A stretch of 64,000 nucleotides of DNA from Myxococcales bacterium. Lineage in GTDB: Bacteria; Myxococcota_A; Polyangia; Polyangiales; Polyangiaceae. The stretch covers positions 1,054,001-1,118,000 of the forward strand of contig JADJKB010000003.1 of NCBI GenBank assembly GCA_016706225.1, written 5' to 3'. The notes beneath the pieces are model-generated. The model was not told the origin of the DNA. It saw nothing but the letters and a program-made list of their open reading frames with translations, and searched no databases. Shown one piece after another: positions 52,019-60,614 of this stretch (position 1 is the stretch's first letter; every line of letters starts with the position of its first letter). The position numbers and the translations under genes were made by a program.

Positions 52019-54568
52019 ATGTCCCGGTCGACGCGCACGAACTTCCGGCGCGCGCTGGTCTTCGTCGATCATATCGGGGAGCCGACCCATGTACTCTCGG
52101 CGCTCGCGAGCGTGGCGCCCACGCTCAGTAGCATCGTCATCGTGGCCGGCGAGCGAGTGCTCGAATCGCTGGCTGGATGGCGAGAAGTGGCGAACTCCTT
52201 CGCGCCGCAGGTGGCCGCGTACCACGCGCCACACCTCCCGTTGGAAGCGCTCGCGGAGCTGGCAAGGACCGAGTCCGCCGATCTGTTGGTCGTAGGAGGG
52301 GCGTCGCTGGCCTGCGCGCGCCTCGTCGCGGCCGCGGCGCAACGCGCCGGCGTCGCGCTGCTCTGGCCCGCCGGCGGAAACCACGCTGGTGTGACGCATG
52401 TCTTTTGCGCCGCGCTCGGTCGGCGATCTCGATCCGCAATCGCCGCGTTCTTGCGCGAGCAGGCCTCGCCGTCGTGGACGCTCTCGATCGCCGGTGCGCC
52501 GGAGATGGGAGTTGGCGAGATTGCGTCCGCTCTGGACGTGCTGGGCGTTCGGGCGCGCGCGACGTTGATACCTCACGCCGCAACTTCGCTGCGCAGCGCG
52601 CTGGCGGTCGCCGCGAGCGCCGGGCGGGTCGATCTGATCGTGCTCGCGCGGGTCCCAGCCCCGCTGCTCATCGCGTACGATTGGCCCGCGCCCGTGCTGG
52701 TCGTTCCCACGCCCGCGGGACCCAGAGGTCCCTCGCTCGACGTGTGCGACGCGATCGAGCTCCGGGGACGGGTCCGAGTCCACGTCGACGAGGTCACCGT
52801 GGGAGGCGGGCTGTCGCCGGCCGCCGGCCGCCGGCTCGCATTGGTCACGGGCGGGCAGACCATCGAGACGCTCCTCACGACGAACGATGGCGAGCTCGAC
52901 GCTCTCGTCGTGCCGTCCACCGCGACGCTCGGCATCGCGTCCATCGACGACGGCGTTGCGGTCGACGCCATGACAGTGATCGACCAGCGCTTCGCCATCC
53001 TCCGCCCCGTACGTCGGGTTGCGCTCTTCGACGCGGAGCTGAGTCGCGAGAAACTCGAGCGACAGCGTGAAGTCGCCAGCGTTTCCGATCTCGAGCCGCT
53101 CGGCGTGCGCATGAGGCCGACGCGACGCGTCTCCGCGATCCGCGAACGCCTTCGCGCCGTAGACTTGCCGACGTGTGTCATCGACGCGCGCGCCGTGCTC
53201 GATGAGGGCGTTGCATTCGACGTCGCCGAAGCCAACGACGCGGTTCGCCTGGGTCGGGTCGGCGCGCGGCTGCGCTCGGCAGGCTACGACGTGGTCTCGC
53301 TCTTCCATCCGGGTCTTCCAGCCCCCGAAGCGCTGGTGCGCGATGACCCCAGCGTGGCGGTTGCGGGCAATCGTGTCGACATCGAGCTCGACAACAAGCT
53401 CGCTCGCGCGCGGCTTCTGGACGCTATCGCGCAGAGCGACGATTCGGTGAACGTGCAGGTGTACATGGCACAGGGTGACGAGGTCGGCGCTGCGATCGAA
53501 TCGGCGATCGCCGACGCGGGAGCCCGGGGGGTCGTCGTACGCGTCCTCGTCGACTCGCTGCACGGCATGCATGGCTCGTTCGGGAGCGAGAACCCTCTCC
53601 TCGCTCGCATGGCCCAACGCCGTGGCGTCGAGGTGCGCGCCTCGCGACCCGTCGCGAGCGTGCCGACCATGGCGGACATCAAACAGCGCGACCATCGTAA
53701 GCTCGTCGTCGTCGACGAACGGGTTGCGCTCGTGGGCGGACGCAACTTGGGGAACGAGTACTACACCGGCTTCGACGAAGTCTCGCTCGAAACTACGACG
53801 TCGTGGCGCCGGGTGCCTTGGCTGGACGGGGGCGTGCGCATCGAGGGGCCCGCGGTGACGCCCATCGCGGAGTCGTTCCTCCAGGCGTGGACGAGCGCCG
53901 GCGGCGCGCCGTTCGCCCTGCTCCCCTGTTCGCCCGCGGGAACGGTCCAAGTTCGGGTCGTCGACCACCACGGCCTACGCGACGCGCGCACTCTCGAGGC
54001 GTACCTCGAGCTCATCGACGGCGCGCGCTCGCAGATCCGCGCCGTGAATGGCTTCCCGTACGTGCTCGAGCTCCAGCACGCGCTCGTGCGTGCGATTCGC
54101 CGAGGCGTTCGCGTGCGCGCGCTGACCGGTCATGTCATCCCGCGCCACAACGAGACGCCGTTCACGGGCCCGTGGTCGTTCGCGCGAGCAACGGTCACGG
54201 AGTTCGTGCATTCGCGATTGGATCCGATCGTTGAAGCAGGCGGTGAGGCTTTCTTCTTTGCGCTCGAAGGGGTAGCGGGTTGGCACCCCGCGCTCGGCCG
54301 GGTCTTCCCGCACGTTCATGCGAAAATCATGTCCATCGATGGCGCGCGATGCGCCGTCGGCAGTGCAAATCTCGACGTGACCTCGGCCTATTGGGAGAGC
54401 GAGCTGATGGTCATCGTCGAGGACGCGCAGGTCGTGCAGCAGCTCGAGGCACGCATCGACGAACTCATCGCCGGCTCGGCGCGGATCGAGCGTGACGATT
54501 CGAATTGGCGCGAACGTGCACGACGCCGTAGCTGGATGCGACGTTGGCCCGGACCGATCGCCATCTGA
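52019..54568 (+). CDS. phospholipase-D-superfamily protein with N-terminal universal-stress-like segments
   Basis: 849 residues from the ATG at 52019 (ATG at 52001 possible). Two HxKxxxxD motifs are present: HRKLVVVDERVALVGGRN (His 559) and HAKIMSIDGARCAVGSAN (His 767). These define a complete phospholipase-D active site as in cardiolipin synthases. The first 400 residues look different: RRALVFVDHIGEPTHVLSAL, SADLLVVGGAS and VLVVPTPAG resemble universal stress protein units with nucleotide-binding-like strands. The fusion is unusual. No membrane helices near the N-terminus, unlike standard cardiolipin synthases. It could act on phospholipid or nucleic acid; a defence role is conceivable. Confidence 0.8.
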   Translation: MSRSTRTNFRRALVFVDHIGEPTHVLSALASVAPTLSSIVIVAGERVLESLAGWREVANSFAPQVAAYHAPHLPLEALAELARTESADLLVVGGASLACARLVAAAAQRAGVALLWPAGGNHAGVTHVFCAALGRRSRSAIAAFLREQASPSWTLSIAGAPEMGVGEIASALDVLGVRARATLIPHAATSLRSALAVAASAGRVDLIVLARVPAPLLIAYDWPAPVLVVPTPAGPRGPSLDVCDAIELRGRVRVHVDEVTVGGGLSPAAGRRLALVTGGQTIETLLTTNDGELDALVVPSTATLGIASIDDGVAVDAMTVIDQRFAILRPVRRVALFDAELSREKLERQREVASVSDLEPLGVRMRPTRRVSAIRERLRAVDLPTCVIDARAVLDEGVAFDVAEANDAVRLGRVGARLRSAGYDVVSLFHPGLPAPEALVRDDPSVAVAGNRVDIELDNKLARARLLDAIAQSDDSVNVQVYMAQGDEVGAAIESAIADAGARGVVVRVLVDSLHGMHGSFGSENPLLARMAQRRGVEVRASRPVASVPTMADIKQRDHRKLVVVDERVALVGGRNLGNEYYTGFDEVSLETTTSWRRVPWLDGGVRIEGPAVTPIAESFLQAWTSAGGAPFALLPCSPAGTVQVRVVDHHGLRDARTLEAYLELIDGARSQIRAVNGFPYVLELQHALVRAIRRGVRVRALTGHVIPRHNETPFTGPWSFARATVTEFVHSRLDPIVEAGGEAFFFALEGVAGWHPALGRVFPHVHAKIMSIDGARCAVGSANLDVTSAYWESELMVIVEDAQVVQQLEARIDELIAGSARIERDDSNWRERARRRSWMRRWPGPIAI

Positions 54569-54629
54569 GCCGCCTGGGGCGGTTGCGCGTAGGTCGTCGC
54601 TGAGCCCCGCGTCGGCGTACAATCGCCTG

Positions 54630-55652
54630 GTGCAACGGGCAACCAAGGTGCGACCGTGGAAACAGCAGGGGACCGCCAGCGTGGTGGAGCTGCGACCGAT
54701 GCTCCAGTACGCTCGCACGAGGGGCGTGGACGTCGATGGGATCCTCCGTGACATCGGCGTGTCGGCGTCCAAGCTCGACGATTTCGATCTCCGTATCCCC
54801 GAGGCGAGCCGCTCTCATGCTTGGATCCAGGCCGACCTGCAGGCGCGCGACCCGTACTTCGGCTTGAACGTCGCCGAACAGGCAAAGATGGGAGCGTACG
54901 ACGTCCTCGATTATGCGTGGTGCTTCAGCAGCACCCTCGGCGAGGCGCTGGACCAACTGGTCCGTTTTCATCGCGTGCTGTCGGATGCATGGGCAATCAG
55001 CCACGAGGTCGTCGGGCGTAGTGCTCGGTTGCGACGCATCCATCGAACACCTGCCCCCGAAGTCGAGGCGGCCCTCGCATTCCTGCACCTCCGTGCGCGC
55101 GAGCTCACCGGCCGCGACCTCGCGCCGAGCGAGGTCAGTTTCGCGCACGCCGCACAAACTGATACGACACGCCACCGAGCGGTGTTCGGCTGTCCGGTGC
55201 GCTTCGGCCGCCCATTCTCGCAGCTCACTTTTTCCGTGACCGACCTTGCGATTCCCATCGGGACAGCCAACCCCGGCGTTCTCGCGGTCCTGGAACGCTA
55301 CATGAGCGAGATCCTATCGCGTGTTCCGGCCGCGGGATCCTTCGTCGAAACGGTCCGGGCGGCCGTCTCCCGGACGCTCCGTGCGGGTGCTCCGCCGAGC
55401 TTGCGTACGACCTCTCTCGCGCTTCATGCATCGGCCCGCACCATCCAGCGCAGGCTCGCCGAGAACGGCACGACTCACCAAGAGATCGTGGACGCCGGGC
55501 GCCAGGAGCTTGCCGAACATCTGCTCGCCGAGGGGCGGCTCTCGATCACGGAGATCGCCTTCCTTGTCGGCTTCTCCGACGTCAGCGGCTTCCAGCGCAT
55601 GTACAAGCGTTCGACCGGCGTGAATCCGTCCCAACGGCAGCGGCCGGACTGA
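54630..55652 (+). CDS. AraC-family transcriptional regulator (Arabinose_bd/HTH_18 type)
   Basis: 340 residues from the GTG at 54630; the longer frame overlaps the previous gene and adds unlikely sequence. Residues 15-200 match the ligand-binding part of OruR/ArgR-like regulators (SVVELRPMLQYARTRGVDVD, PYFGLNVAEQAKMGAYDVLD). The C-terminal 100 residues are a double helix-turn-helix: LALHASARTIQRRLAENGTT and ITEIAFLVGFSDVSGFQRMY with the usual KRSTGVNPSQ ending. It probably controls its neighbours in the inserted segment. Confidence 0.9.
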   Translation: MQRATKVRPWKQQGTASVVELRPMLQYARTRGVDVDGILRDIGVSASKLDDFDLRIPEASRSHAWIQADLQARDPYFGLNVAEQAKMGAYDVLDYAWCFSSTLGEALDQLVRFHRVLSDAWAISHEVVGRSARLRRIHRTPAPEVEAALAFLHLRARELTGRDLAPSEVSFAHAAQTDTTRHRAVFGCPVRFGRPFSQLTFSVTDLAIPIGTANPGVLAVLERYMSEILSRVPAAGSFVETVRAAVSRTLRAGAPPSLRTTSLALHASARTIQRRLAENGTTHQEIVDAGRQELAEHLLAEGRLSITEIAFLVGFSDVSGFQRMYKRSTGVNPSQRQRPD

Positions 55653-55736
55653 CCGGCCGGCCGTGTGGCGCCGGAGGCCTCGCGTTCTGGCGTGTTCGGC
55701 GCGGCCGGAACCCGAAAACGCAGCAAATAGACTGGC

Positions 55737-57581
55737 GTGCCGACACGGATCGTTCTCTTCGATGCCCCATCCTCGGACGAGAGGACCGCCTACGTCGAGG
55801 CGCTGACTGCGAACGGACTGGTGGTCGCTGATGACGCCGATGCGCACGACGATTGCATCGTGGTTGGGCGTGACGAGACCTCGATTCTCGTTCACTTGTC
55901 GTATCCGGTGAGCGTGCGCCTGTCCCGAGGCATCAGCCCCGGAGATCTGGCGGCGTTTCTCCGGGTCGCAGTCGAGTTCGAGGAGCTGCAGCGCCGCGTG
56001 GGTCTTGGCGCGGAGGAGTCTAGCTCAAAGATCGAGAGAGACCTGCAGAGCACGACTGCATTTCTCGACTCGATCGTCGAGAACATCCCGCTGATGATCT
56101 TCGTGAAAGAGGCACAGCAGCTGCGATTCGAGCGCATCAACAAGGCAGGCGAGGAGCTGCTGGGGATCGGGCGGGAAGTGCTGCTCGGAAGGACCGACCG
56201 CGATTTCTTCACGGAGGAGCAAGCCGACTTCTTCCAGGCGAAGGATCGCGAGGCCTTGGCGGTGAGCTCACCCATCTGCGTGGCCGAGGAGGCGATCGTG
56301 ACCCCGCAAGGTGAACGCTACCTCCGGACAATCAAGATCGCGATCCGTGACCGACGAGGCACGCCGACGCACCTTCTGGGGATCTCGGAGGACATAACCC
56401 CACGGAAGAAGATGGCCGAGGCACTTCGCCGGACGGAGGACCAGTTCCGCCAGGCGCAGAAACTCGAGGCCGTCGGGCGACTCGCAGGTGGCATTGCGCA
56501 CGACTTCAACAACCTCTTGTCCGTCATCCTGAGCTACGCGGACATGATTCTGGAGGACGTGAAACCCGGCGATCCGCTCCGGGACGATCTCGGGGAAATG
56601 CGAAGTGCGGCGGAACGCGCCAGCTTGCTCACACGTCAGCTCCTCGCGTTCAGTCGAAAGCAGGTGCTCGCACCACGCGTCCTTGACCTGAATGAAACCC
56701 TCATGGGACTGCGGAGGCTTCTGGGTCGCCTGATCCGGGAAGACATCGAGCTCACGCTGGGCACGTCGCCAGGCCTTGGCTACGTCCTGGCCGACGTCGG
56801 GCAGATTGAGCAGGTGCTCATGAATCTGGTGGTCAATTCGCGTGACGCCATGCCCGAGGGAGGAAAGCTCACGATCGAGACTTCGAACGTGGACTTGGAC
56901 GCCGAGTTCGCTGCGAAACACCTCGGCGTCGCGCCCGGACGCTACGTCATGCTCGCAGTCACCGACACAGGCATCGGCATGGACACGGCGACACGCGCGC
57001 GGATTTTCGAGCCGTTCTACACTACGAAGGAGCAGGGCAAGGGCACGGGGCTGGGGCTGGTCATAGTCTTCGGCATCGTGCATTAGATCGGCGGTACGAT
57101 CTGGGTCTATAGCGAGCCGGGGCACGGGACCACGTTCAAGATCTATCTGCCGCGCGCGGCGGCTTTCGCGACCACCGCCCAGCCACCGAATCCCAAAGAG
57201 CCGGCACGCGGCGGTTCGGAGACGATTCTACTCGTGGAGGACGAGGACGCGGTGCGCGGGCTCGTGCGCACCATCTTGCGGCGCGCGGGTTACACGGTGC
57301 TCGACGCGGAGAACGCAGGCGCAGCGCTATTGGTGTGCGAAGCGCACCGCGAGCGCATTCATCTGCTACTCACGGACGTTGTCATGCCACGCATGAGCGG
57401 GCGCCAGCTAGCCGAGCGGCTCCTGTCAGTGCGCTCCGACATGACCGTGATGTACATGTCTGGCTACACGGACCACTCGATCGTGAATCATGGCGTGCTC
57501 GCTGCCGGCGTCGCCTTCGTTCAGAAGCCAATCACGCCGGGGCTGCTGCTGCGCAAGGTGCGGGAAGCGCTCGATCGTTGA
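55737..57581 (+). pseudogene. hybrid sensor histidine kinase interrupted by an in-frame amber codon
   Basis: From the GTG at 55737: a variable N-terminus, a PAS domain (about 105-225: FLDSIVENIPLMIFVKEAQ, then GISEDITPRKKMAEALR), a dimerisation domain with His 255 in GGIAHDFNNLLSVILSY, and the ATPase domain with NLVVNSRDAMPEGG and GKGTGLGLVIVFGIVH. A TAG follows at 57084-57086. In the same frame the protein continues with the usual IGGTIWVYSEPGHGTTFKIY, and a receiver domain (LLVEDEDAVRGLV, Asp 547 in LLTDVVMP, Lys in VQKPITPG) to a stop at 57581. Relatives normally have Gln or Lys at the amber position, so one base change (CAG to TAG) explains it. The kinase part would still be nearly complete, without the last G2-loop strands and the receiver. 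Confidence 0.85.
57234..57581 (+). CDS. receiver domain that could be translated separately after the amber codon
   Basis: 115 residues from an internal GTG (57234). If the amber codon stops translation, this GTG could still start a free receiver-like protein, but it would lack the first strand (ETILLVEDE). It has Asp in TDVVMP and the Lys in QKPITPG. No ribosome-binding site is clear. Listed as an alternative reading of the broken hybrid kinase, not as an extra gene. Confidence 0.3.
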   Translation: MEDEDAVRGLVRTILRRAGYTVLDAENAGAALLVCEAHRERIHLLLTDVVMPRMSGRQLAERLLSVRSDMTVMYMSGYTDHSIVNHGVLAAGVAFVQKPITPGLLLRKVREALDR

Positions 57582-57851
57582 AGGGGAGGGAACCCAGGTG
57601 CGACCCGGAGCTCAGAAGCTGCCGGCGCTCTGCTTTGACGAGCCCTGAGCCAGCCGAACACCAGCGCCGGGAAGAACACCGCGTCGCCACCGAGGCCATC
57701 CACGCGCCGTACGCCTCGTGGACGATCCCGGCGATGTGGACTCGCCTTGTCTCGAGATCCATGAGCTGCGGAGGGAGCCTCATTGCCCCAAAATCGGCGG
57801 CGATTTCGTGGGCTGGGTCCTCGAACACTACGCCTTGCTCAACTCTGTACT
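57582..57851. other. 270 bases between the hybrid kinase and the right repeat, possible gene remnant
   Basis: No complete gene. The minus strand shows a coding-like stretch (DPAHEIAADFGAMRLPPQLM, then VHIAGIVHEAYGAWM) that continues in a different frame (GDAVFFPALVFGWLRARQ). It looks like a degraded, frameshifted fragment of an unknown gene. Confidence 0.3.
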
Positions 57852-57969
57852 CCTGTGGATCGCCCCCTGGTGGGGCCTGGCAGCGTTGCTCTGGGAAGAC
57901 ATCCGGACGCGCGTGCAACGCCTCGTCGAGGGTGTGACCGGCAGCACTCCGACTCGCGTGCCTGCGTGA
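57852..57969 (+). pseudogene. 3' fragment of the membrane protein gene (right repeat copy)
   Basis: The last 38 codons of the membrane protein at 50677 are repeated here (LLWIAPWWGLAALLWED, then TRVQRLVEGVTG). A longer open frame from 57718 fuses unrelated sequence to it, giving an 83-codon chimera. It has no membrane protein start and is a remnant of the duplication. Confidence 0.85.
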
Positions 57970-58192
57970 GGCGCCACCGCGAGCCGCTTACTCGGCTGCC
58001 TCTCGGTACACCTCCAGGTGCAGCGCGGCAGAGCGATCCCAGGAAAAACTCCGAGCGCGCTCGATGCCACGTGCTCCCAGCTCCGCCCGCAGCACGTCGT
58101 CGTTCGACAAACGACGCAGCCCCCGCGCGAGCTCGGACACGTTCAGGGGCACGTGCAGGGCCGCCCGTCCGAGCACCTCGACCAGCGGCGGG
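57852..58192. repeat. direct repeat, right copy (341 bp)
   Basis: About 98% identical to 51366-51716, lacking 10 bases (the stretch after gaggcgcc). The glycosyltransferase part of this copy belongs to the intact gene, while the membrane protein part is a fragment. In the left copy the reverse is true. Confidence 0.92.
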
Positions 58193-59214
58193 ATGTCACT
58201 CGCGACGACCGGCGTGCCGCAGGCCAACGCTTCCAATGCCGGCATACCGAAACCCTCGTGTTTGGAGAACTGCACCAGCGCCTCCGCTCCCTGCAGGATC
58301 TCGAGCAGCGCGCCGTCGGAGAGGCGCTCGGGAAACACGACACGAGCGCCGATCCCGAGCGCTTCGGCGCGCTCGTCGAGCGGGGTCGAACGGAGCACCC
58401 CAAAACGCCGCCCGCGGTACAGGCGCTGCAACATCACCAGGTGCACGTCGCTGGGCAGACACGCCGCGGCGAACGCTTCGAGCACTGCCCGGTGGTTCTT
58501 GCTGGGAGTGTTCTGACCCACGACCAGCAGATATCGGCCGCGGATGCCCAGGCTTGCGAGCGCGCGAGCCCGCGCCGTCTCGCGGCACGCCGGGGGTTGA
58601 AAGCGCGACTCGACCCCGTGGTGAATCACACGAGTCCGCGTCCGAGCCGCAGGCTCGACGCGCGCGATGGCGAGCGCGGTGGCTTCGGAGATTGCGATCA
58701 GCCGCGTCGCGCTCCTGAGCGCACGCAGGATCCCGTCTCGATAGAACGCGGCTTTGAACGGCGTGACCGCGGACAGCCCCTCGGCATCCGCCGGCGACTC
58801 CAGCCACATGAGATCATGAACCGTCACCACGGTGGGGCATTGCACCCCGCGGCCCAGAATGTTGAAGGGTGCGTGCAGCACATCCGAGTCGTCCAGGTTC
58901 ACCAGACGTGACGGCATGGTGAGCGTCATCAGACCGTTGGCCGGGGCCGCTACGACACTCTCACCGACGTTCGCTTCGGCCGACAGCGGGCGCGCCGCGC
59001 GTGGGTCGACCCACAGCTGGAAGCGCGAGCCCGGCGCGAGCCTCGGCACACGGTCCACGAGCGCCTGCACGTACGCACCAATGCCACTCGGCCGTTCGCG
59101 CACGTAACGGCAGTCGATGGACACCGCGAGGTTCGGCGGCGCACTCACACCCGGTTCGGGCACGAGTCGCAGCGCGGACGCAGGGGAGCTCCGACGAGCA
59201 CGCTGCCCGAGCAT
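57988..59214 (-). CDS. family-4 glycosyltransferase
   Basis: 408 residues from the ATG at 59214, which overlaps the radical SAM stop by one base (TGATG). GT-B architecture: an N-terminal domain with GIGAYVQALV, VVTVHDLMWLESPADAE and RLIAISEATALAIA, and a C-terminal nucleotide-binding domain with YLLVVGQNTPSKNH and the EX7E-type loop HEGFGMPALEALACGTPVVA. Transfers a sugar from a nucleotide-sugar donor. The acceptor is unknown, but the pairing with a radical SAM protein and, in the ancestral layout, a membrane protein suggests a modified lipid or peptide. Confidence 0.92.
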   Translation of the reverse strand: MLGQRARRSSPASALRLVPEPGVSAPPNLAVSIDCRYVRERPSGIGAYVQALVDRVPRLAPGSRFQLWVDPRAARPLSAEANVGESVVAAPANGLMTLTMPSRLVNLDDSDVLHAPFNILGRGVQCPTVVTVHDLMWLESPADAEGLSAVTPFKAAFYRDGILRALRSATRLIAISEATALAIARVEPAARTRTRVIHHGVESRFQPPACRETARARALASLGIRGRYLLVVGQNTPSKNHRAVLEAFAAACLPSDVHLVMLQRLYRGRRFGVLRSTPLDERAEALGIGARVVFPERLSDGALLEILQGAEALVQFSKHEGFGMPALEALACGTPVVASDIPPLVEVLGRAALHVPLNVSELARGLRRLSNDDVLRAELGARGIERARSFSWDRSAALHLEVYREAAE

Positions 59215-60239
59215 CACGCCACCACCTTCAGGCGACGAGGTTCGGGACGAGCGGGGTCTTCGCCGACATCGACCCCGAGGGGCGGCAGCATGTGTCCGAC
59301 CCGCCCTCCCCAGGCGTAGTTCTCCTCGACCACGCGGGCGCACCAGCACTGCCCGCAGCCACCACGCTTCAACTGCTCGAACGCCGCCCGCGCACCGAGC
59401 TCGACCACGTTCGGCGCGGTGCTTCGGCGCAGCACTTGCCCGCAGTGAAACAGGTTGCCCTCAGGGTCGAGCGTCGCGTTGATGATGCCGGCGGCGCAGG
59501 GCAGGCTCGCGTCCTCGGGGAAGGCCCGAAAATGGCGCAGGCTCGCCCAGCCATTGGCGACGGCTGCGGTGCCCGCGAGCTTGCGCGCTTCCAGCTGACG
59601 AAAGGCGCGCCGGAGCGCGTTGGTGTCCGACGCCCAGGCGCTCCCATCCCGAGCACTCTCCAGGAACAGACTGTTGCGCGCCGGCTGAAAGACCACCGGA
59701 AACTCCAGCTCTTCGGCCAGCGAGACCAGCTCGCCGACATGACCGACGTTGTGGCTACCAACGACACAGGTCAGCTCGACCCGGACGCCGGCGTCACGCG
59801 CCGCGAGCGCACCCTCCAGGGCCTTGTCGAACGCACCGTCGCCCCGCATGGCGTCGTGACACTCGCGCGGACCGTCCAGGCTGATCTTCAGCTTCGACAG
59901 CAGGCGGATGGTAGCCATTTTTTTCGGCACCAGGATGCCGTTGCTGTTCATGTAGACGCGCACACGCCGCTGTACGAGGAACGCCGTGACCTCGTCGATG
60001 CAGCGGTGGGTGAGCGGCTCACCGCCGTCGAGTGAGACGTGGCGCATACCCAGCTGGTGAAGCTCGTCGAGCGCGCGAAAGATCTGTGGCTTGGTCATTT
60101 CCCGCGGCCGCGGCGTGTGTCGATCGCAGTACTGGCAGTCGAGGTTGCACAGATGGGTGATCTCGAAGCCGACGGAAATCGGGGCGGGTTTGAGCCCAGA
60201 GCGCGCAGAAATCCCCCGCGCGAGAGTGGTCAAGTCCAT
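59214..60239 (-). CDS. radical SAM/SPASM-like protein
   Basis: 341 residues. The Cys motif CNLDCQYC (31, 35, 38) is followed by SLDGGEPLTH, typical for PqqE/NirJ-like radical SAM proteins. The C-terminal part holds Cys for auxiliary clusters: SLPCAAGIINATLDPEGNLF, HCGQV and GGCGQCWCARVVEENY. AAGGAGC lies upstream of the ATG. Such SPASM-like enzymes modify peptides or join small molecules. It is translationally coupled to the glycosyltransferase. Confidence 0.92.
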   Translation of the reverse strand: MDLTTLARGISARSGLKPAPISVGFEITHLCNLDCQYCDRHTPRPREMTKPQIFRALDELHQLGMRHVSLDGGEPLTHRCIDEVTAFLVQRRVRVYMNSNGILVPKKMATIRLLSKLKISLDGPRECHDAMRGDGAFDKALEGALAARDAGVRVELTCVVGSHNVGHVGELVSLAEELEFPVVFQPARNSLFLESARDGSAWASDTNALRRAFRQLEARKLAGTAAVANGWASLRHFRAFPEDASLPCAAGIINATLDPEGNLFHCGQVLRRSTAPNVVELGARAAFEQLKRGGCGQCWCARVVEENYAWGGRVGHMLPPLGVDVGEDPARPEPRRLKVVA

Positions 60240-60254
60240 CGGAAGCTCCTTGGG

Positions 60255-60332
60255 TCATGCAAAGGAACTGCAACGGGCGTGCCGCGCGTGTTTCCGCGCG
60301 CTGTCGGCGATCCGCAACCCGCGACGCGCCAT
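60255..60332 (-). CDS. 25-residue peptide ORF upstream of the radical SAM gene
   Basis: ATG at 60332, stop at 60255, 15 bases before the radical SAM start codon. The peptide starts MARRGLRIADSARKHARHAR and ends CSSFA. It is basic and contains one Cys with a Ser-Ser-Phe-Ala C-terminus. Position and size are what one expects of a RiPP precursor, but short ORFs arise by chance and no ribosome-binding site is evident. Confidence 0.3.
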   Translation of the reverse strand: MARRGLRIADSARKHARHARCSSFA

Positions 60333-60341
60333 CGCTGTGAC

Positions 60342-60614
60342 TCACGCGCTCCAGTCGGGCGGAAACTCGACCACGCCTGTGAGCGCGCGGCACACCCGAC
60401 ATCGTCCCGGGGTGCGCCGCTGTGACTCGTAGGCGAGCCCGCCGGGGCGACCGAGGCAGGTAACTCGTTTCGTATCCCAAGCATTTTCCCGGGCTCGCCA
60501 CGTCTCGCTGTACCAAACGAGCCCCTGCGCCGTATCCTGAAGGACGACGGATGCGGTGAGGGCTCTCGCAGCTGCACCCGCGCCCGCGCTCGGAGGTCCA
60601 GGTCTTGAATTCAC
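60342..60614 (-). CDS. small protein with Cys pairs upstream of the radical SAM gene
   Basis: The frame is open to a GTG at 60614; the true start is uncertain because the first 20 residues overlap the start of the divergent gene. The C-terminal 65 residues look real: LQDTAQGLVWYSETWRAREN, DTKRVTCLGRPG and RTPGRCRVCRALTGVVEFPP. The Cys pattern (one Cys, then CRVC) suggests a small metal-binding fold. It ends 9 bases before the peptide ORF start and 102 bases before the radical SAM start, on the same strand. Confidence 0.4.
   Translation of the reverse strand: MNSRPGPPSAGAGAAARALTASVVLQDTAQGLVWYSETWRARENAWDTKRVTCLGRPGGLAYESQRRTPGRCRVCRALTGVVEFPPDWSA

Noticed and set aside
51512..53971. Open frame of 819 codons on the minus strand
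   Set aside because: Antisense to the phospholipase-D-like gene apart from the first 65 codons at the left end, which are the glycosyltransferase fragment of the direct repeat.
57084..57086. Amber codon read as pyrrolysine
   Set aside because: No PylT/PylS-like gene is in the window, and the residue in relatives is an ordinary Gln or Lys.
51717..57851. Inserted segment as an insertion sequence or transposon
   Set aside because: No transposase, no terminal inverted repeats and the flanking repeats are far longer than target-site duplications.
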